From contig JAIPMN010001169.1 of NCBI GenBank assembly GCA_020650975.1, positions 1 to 31,805 on the forward strand: a DNA stretch of 31,805 nt, given 5' to 3'. How positions within the stretch are numbered: position 1 is the first letter of the stretch; every line of letters begins with the position of its first letter. Under the pieces are notes generated by a model. That model saw only the letters and a list, made by a program, of their open reading frames with translations. It was not told the DNA's origin and did not search any database. Shown here piece after piece: positions 31,129 through 31,805 of the stretch. The position numbers were made by a program, and so were the translations under genes. The stretch comes from Apostichopus californicus. Taxonomy: Eukaryota; Echinodermata; Holothuroidea; Aspidochirotida; Stichopodidae.

Positions 31129-31805
31129 CTGCCAGGGGGAAAACCAGACAATGGTATCAATAGAAATGCAGAGGTCATGTGTGCATTGATTTGGTAGATT
31201 CAACCATATGATAAGATTGCAATACTTTATTACGCCAAACCTGATTAATTCCTACAGCCTGCCCACACTTATTTTGAATTGAAACTTGAAGACAAATTCT
31301 TGACAACAAAACAAGAGAAAGCAAGGAAATATTTAGATAGAAGGGTCTTGAAGCTTGGCAAATTTTAGAGTCACTTTTACAATTATTCGCTAATATTGAA
31401 AGATTAAAGTCCTGAAATCCCTACCCTCTATCAGTTTCCATGTTGTTTGGAATGAAATTGTGTTTGGCCCTTTATCACAAAGAATGCATACATCCTTTGA
31501 CTTTAACTAGTTTACAGTTCCCCCCACCCGTCCCCCTACTCCCACAAACAACCTCTCTTCCTCATCCAGTCTCCTACAACTCTTACCCTGATAGTGCCCC
31601 ACTCCCTTCCCCTTACCCTGATAGTTCCCCCTCCCCTTACCCTGATAGTGTCACCCTCCCCACCCCTTCCCTGATAGTGTCCCGTCCCCGCCCCTTACCC
31701 TGATAGTGTACTCCCTCCCCTAACCTTACCCTGATAGTATCCCCTTCCCTTCCCCTTACCCTGATAGTGTACCCCCTCCACTTACCCTGACAGTGCCCCC
31801 TCCAC
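31129..31805 (-). other. Intron upstream of E1 (partial), with a pyrimidine-rich repeat at the edge
   Basis: This intron ends in the strong acceptor tccccctggcag before E1. The stretch 31130-31510 shows nothing recognisable. From 31520 to the window edge it becomes C/T-rich on the plus strand and holds the tandem repeat listed separately. No exon could be found here; the preceding exon must lie beyond the right edge. Confidence 0.7.
31580..31805 (-). repeat. Minisatellite of donor-like GTAAG units at the window edge
   Basis: The unit TTACCCTGATAGTG starts at about 31583, 31613, 31637, 31695, 31726, 31756 and 31782, with a degenerate copy near 31669. Units are separated by variable C/T-rich spacers, so the period is roughly 24-35 bases. 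On the gene strand each intact unit reads CTATCAGG then GTAAG, which is a good 5' splice-site match. The array runs off the window. Confidence 0.85.

Overview
The window is animal nuclear DNA. It is AT-rich, has small exons split by GT-AG introns, and carries microsatellites, minisatellites and one 10-N assembly gap (10405-10414). It holds the middle of one very large gene on the minus strand that runs off both ends. I could build 27 consecutive coding exons (E1-E27, numbered 5' to 3', right to left), about 2,830 codons. All intron phases agree except at the last exon. The product is a spectraplakin (MACF1 / dystonin / Drosophila shot family), a giant linker between actin and microtubules. An invertebrate animal, possibly a deuterostome, fits best; the species cannot be read from the sequence.

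Layout, 5' to 3' on the minus strand. E1-E5 (31128-24222) encode the middle of the plakin domain, including its embedded SH3 domain, recognised by VVPLKDRRRP, PVKAVCDY and GVCFVIPPPN. E6 (23449-20689) is one 2.76 kb exon of about 920 residues of low-complexity, acidic Ser/Thr/Pro/Gln-rich protein inside the plakin domain. E7-E12 (20259-16645) finish the plakin domain and end in the basic SPKRQRK linker plus last helix typical of the family. After a 4.9 kb intron, E13 (11751-11083) is a 223-residue disordered linker. E14-E27 (10643-77) encode the first six or seven spectrin repeats of the rod, including a YKPNIDEVQKLG repeat that closely resembles an early rod repeat of vertebrate dystonin.

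The most unusual feature lies in the introns. Three tandem arrays sit directly on a native 5' splice site and repeat that donor many times: a 7-nt array of GTAAG after E8, a 52-56 nt array after E14, and a 94/122-nt array after E22 that carries the last coding bases of the exon. A fourth GTAAG array runs off the right edge of the window. A further short array multiplies a branch-point-like TATTAAC just upstream of the E21 acceptor. E27 appears to carry a one-base frame break. No other gene, RNA gene or recognisable transposon was found.
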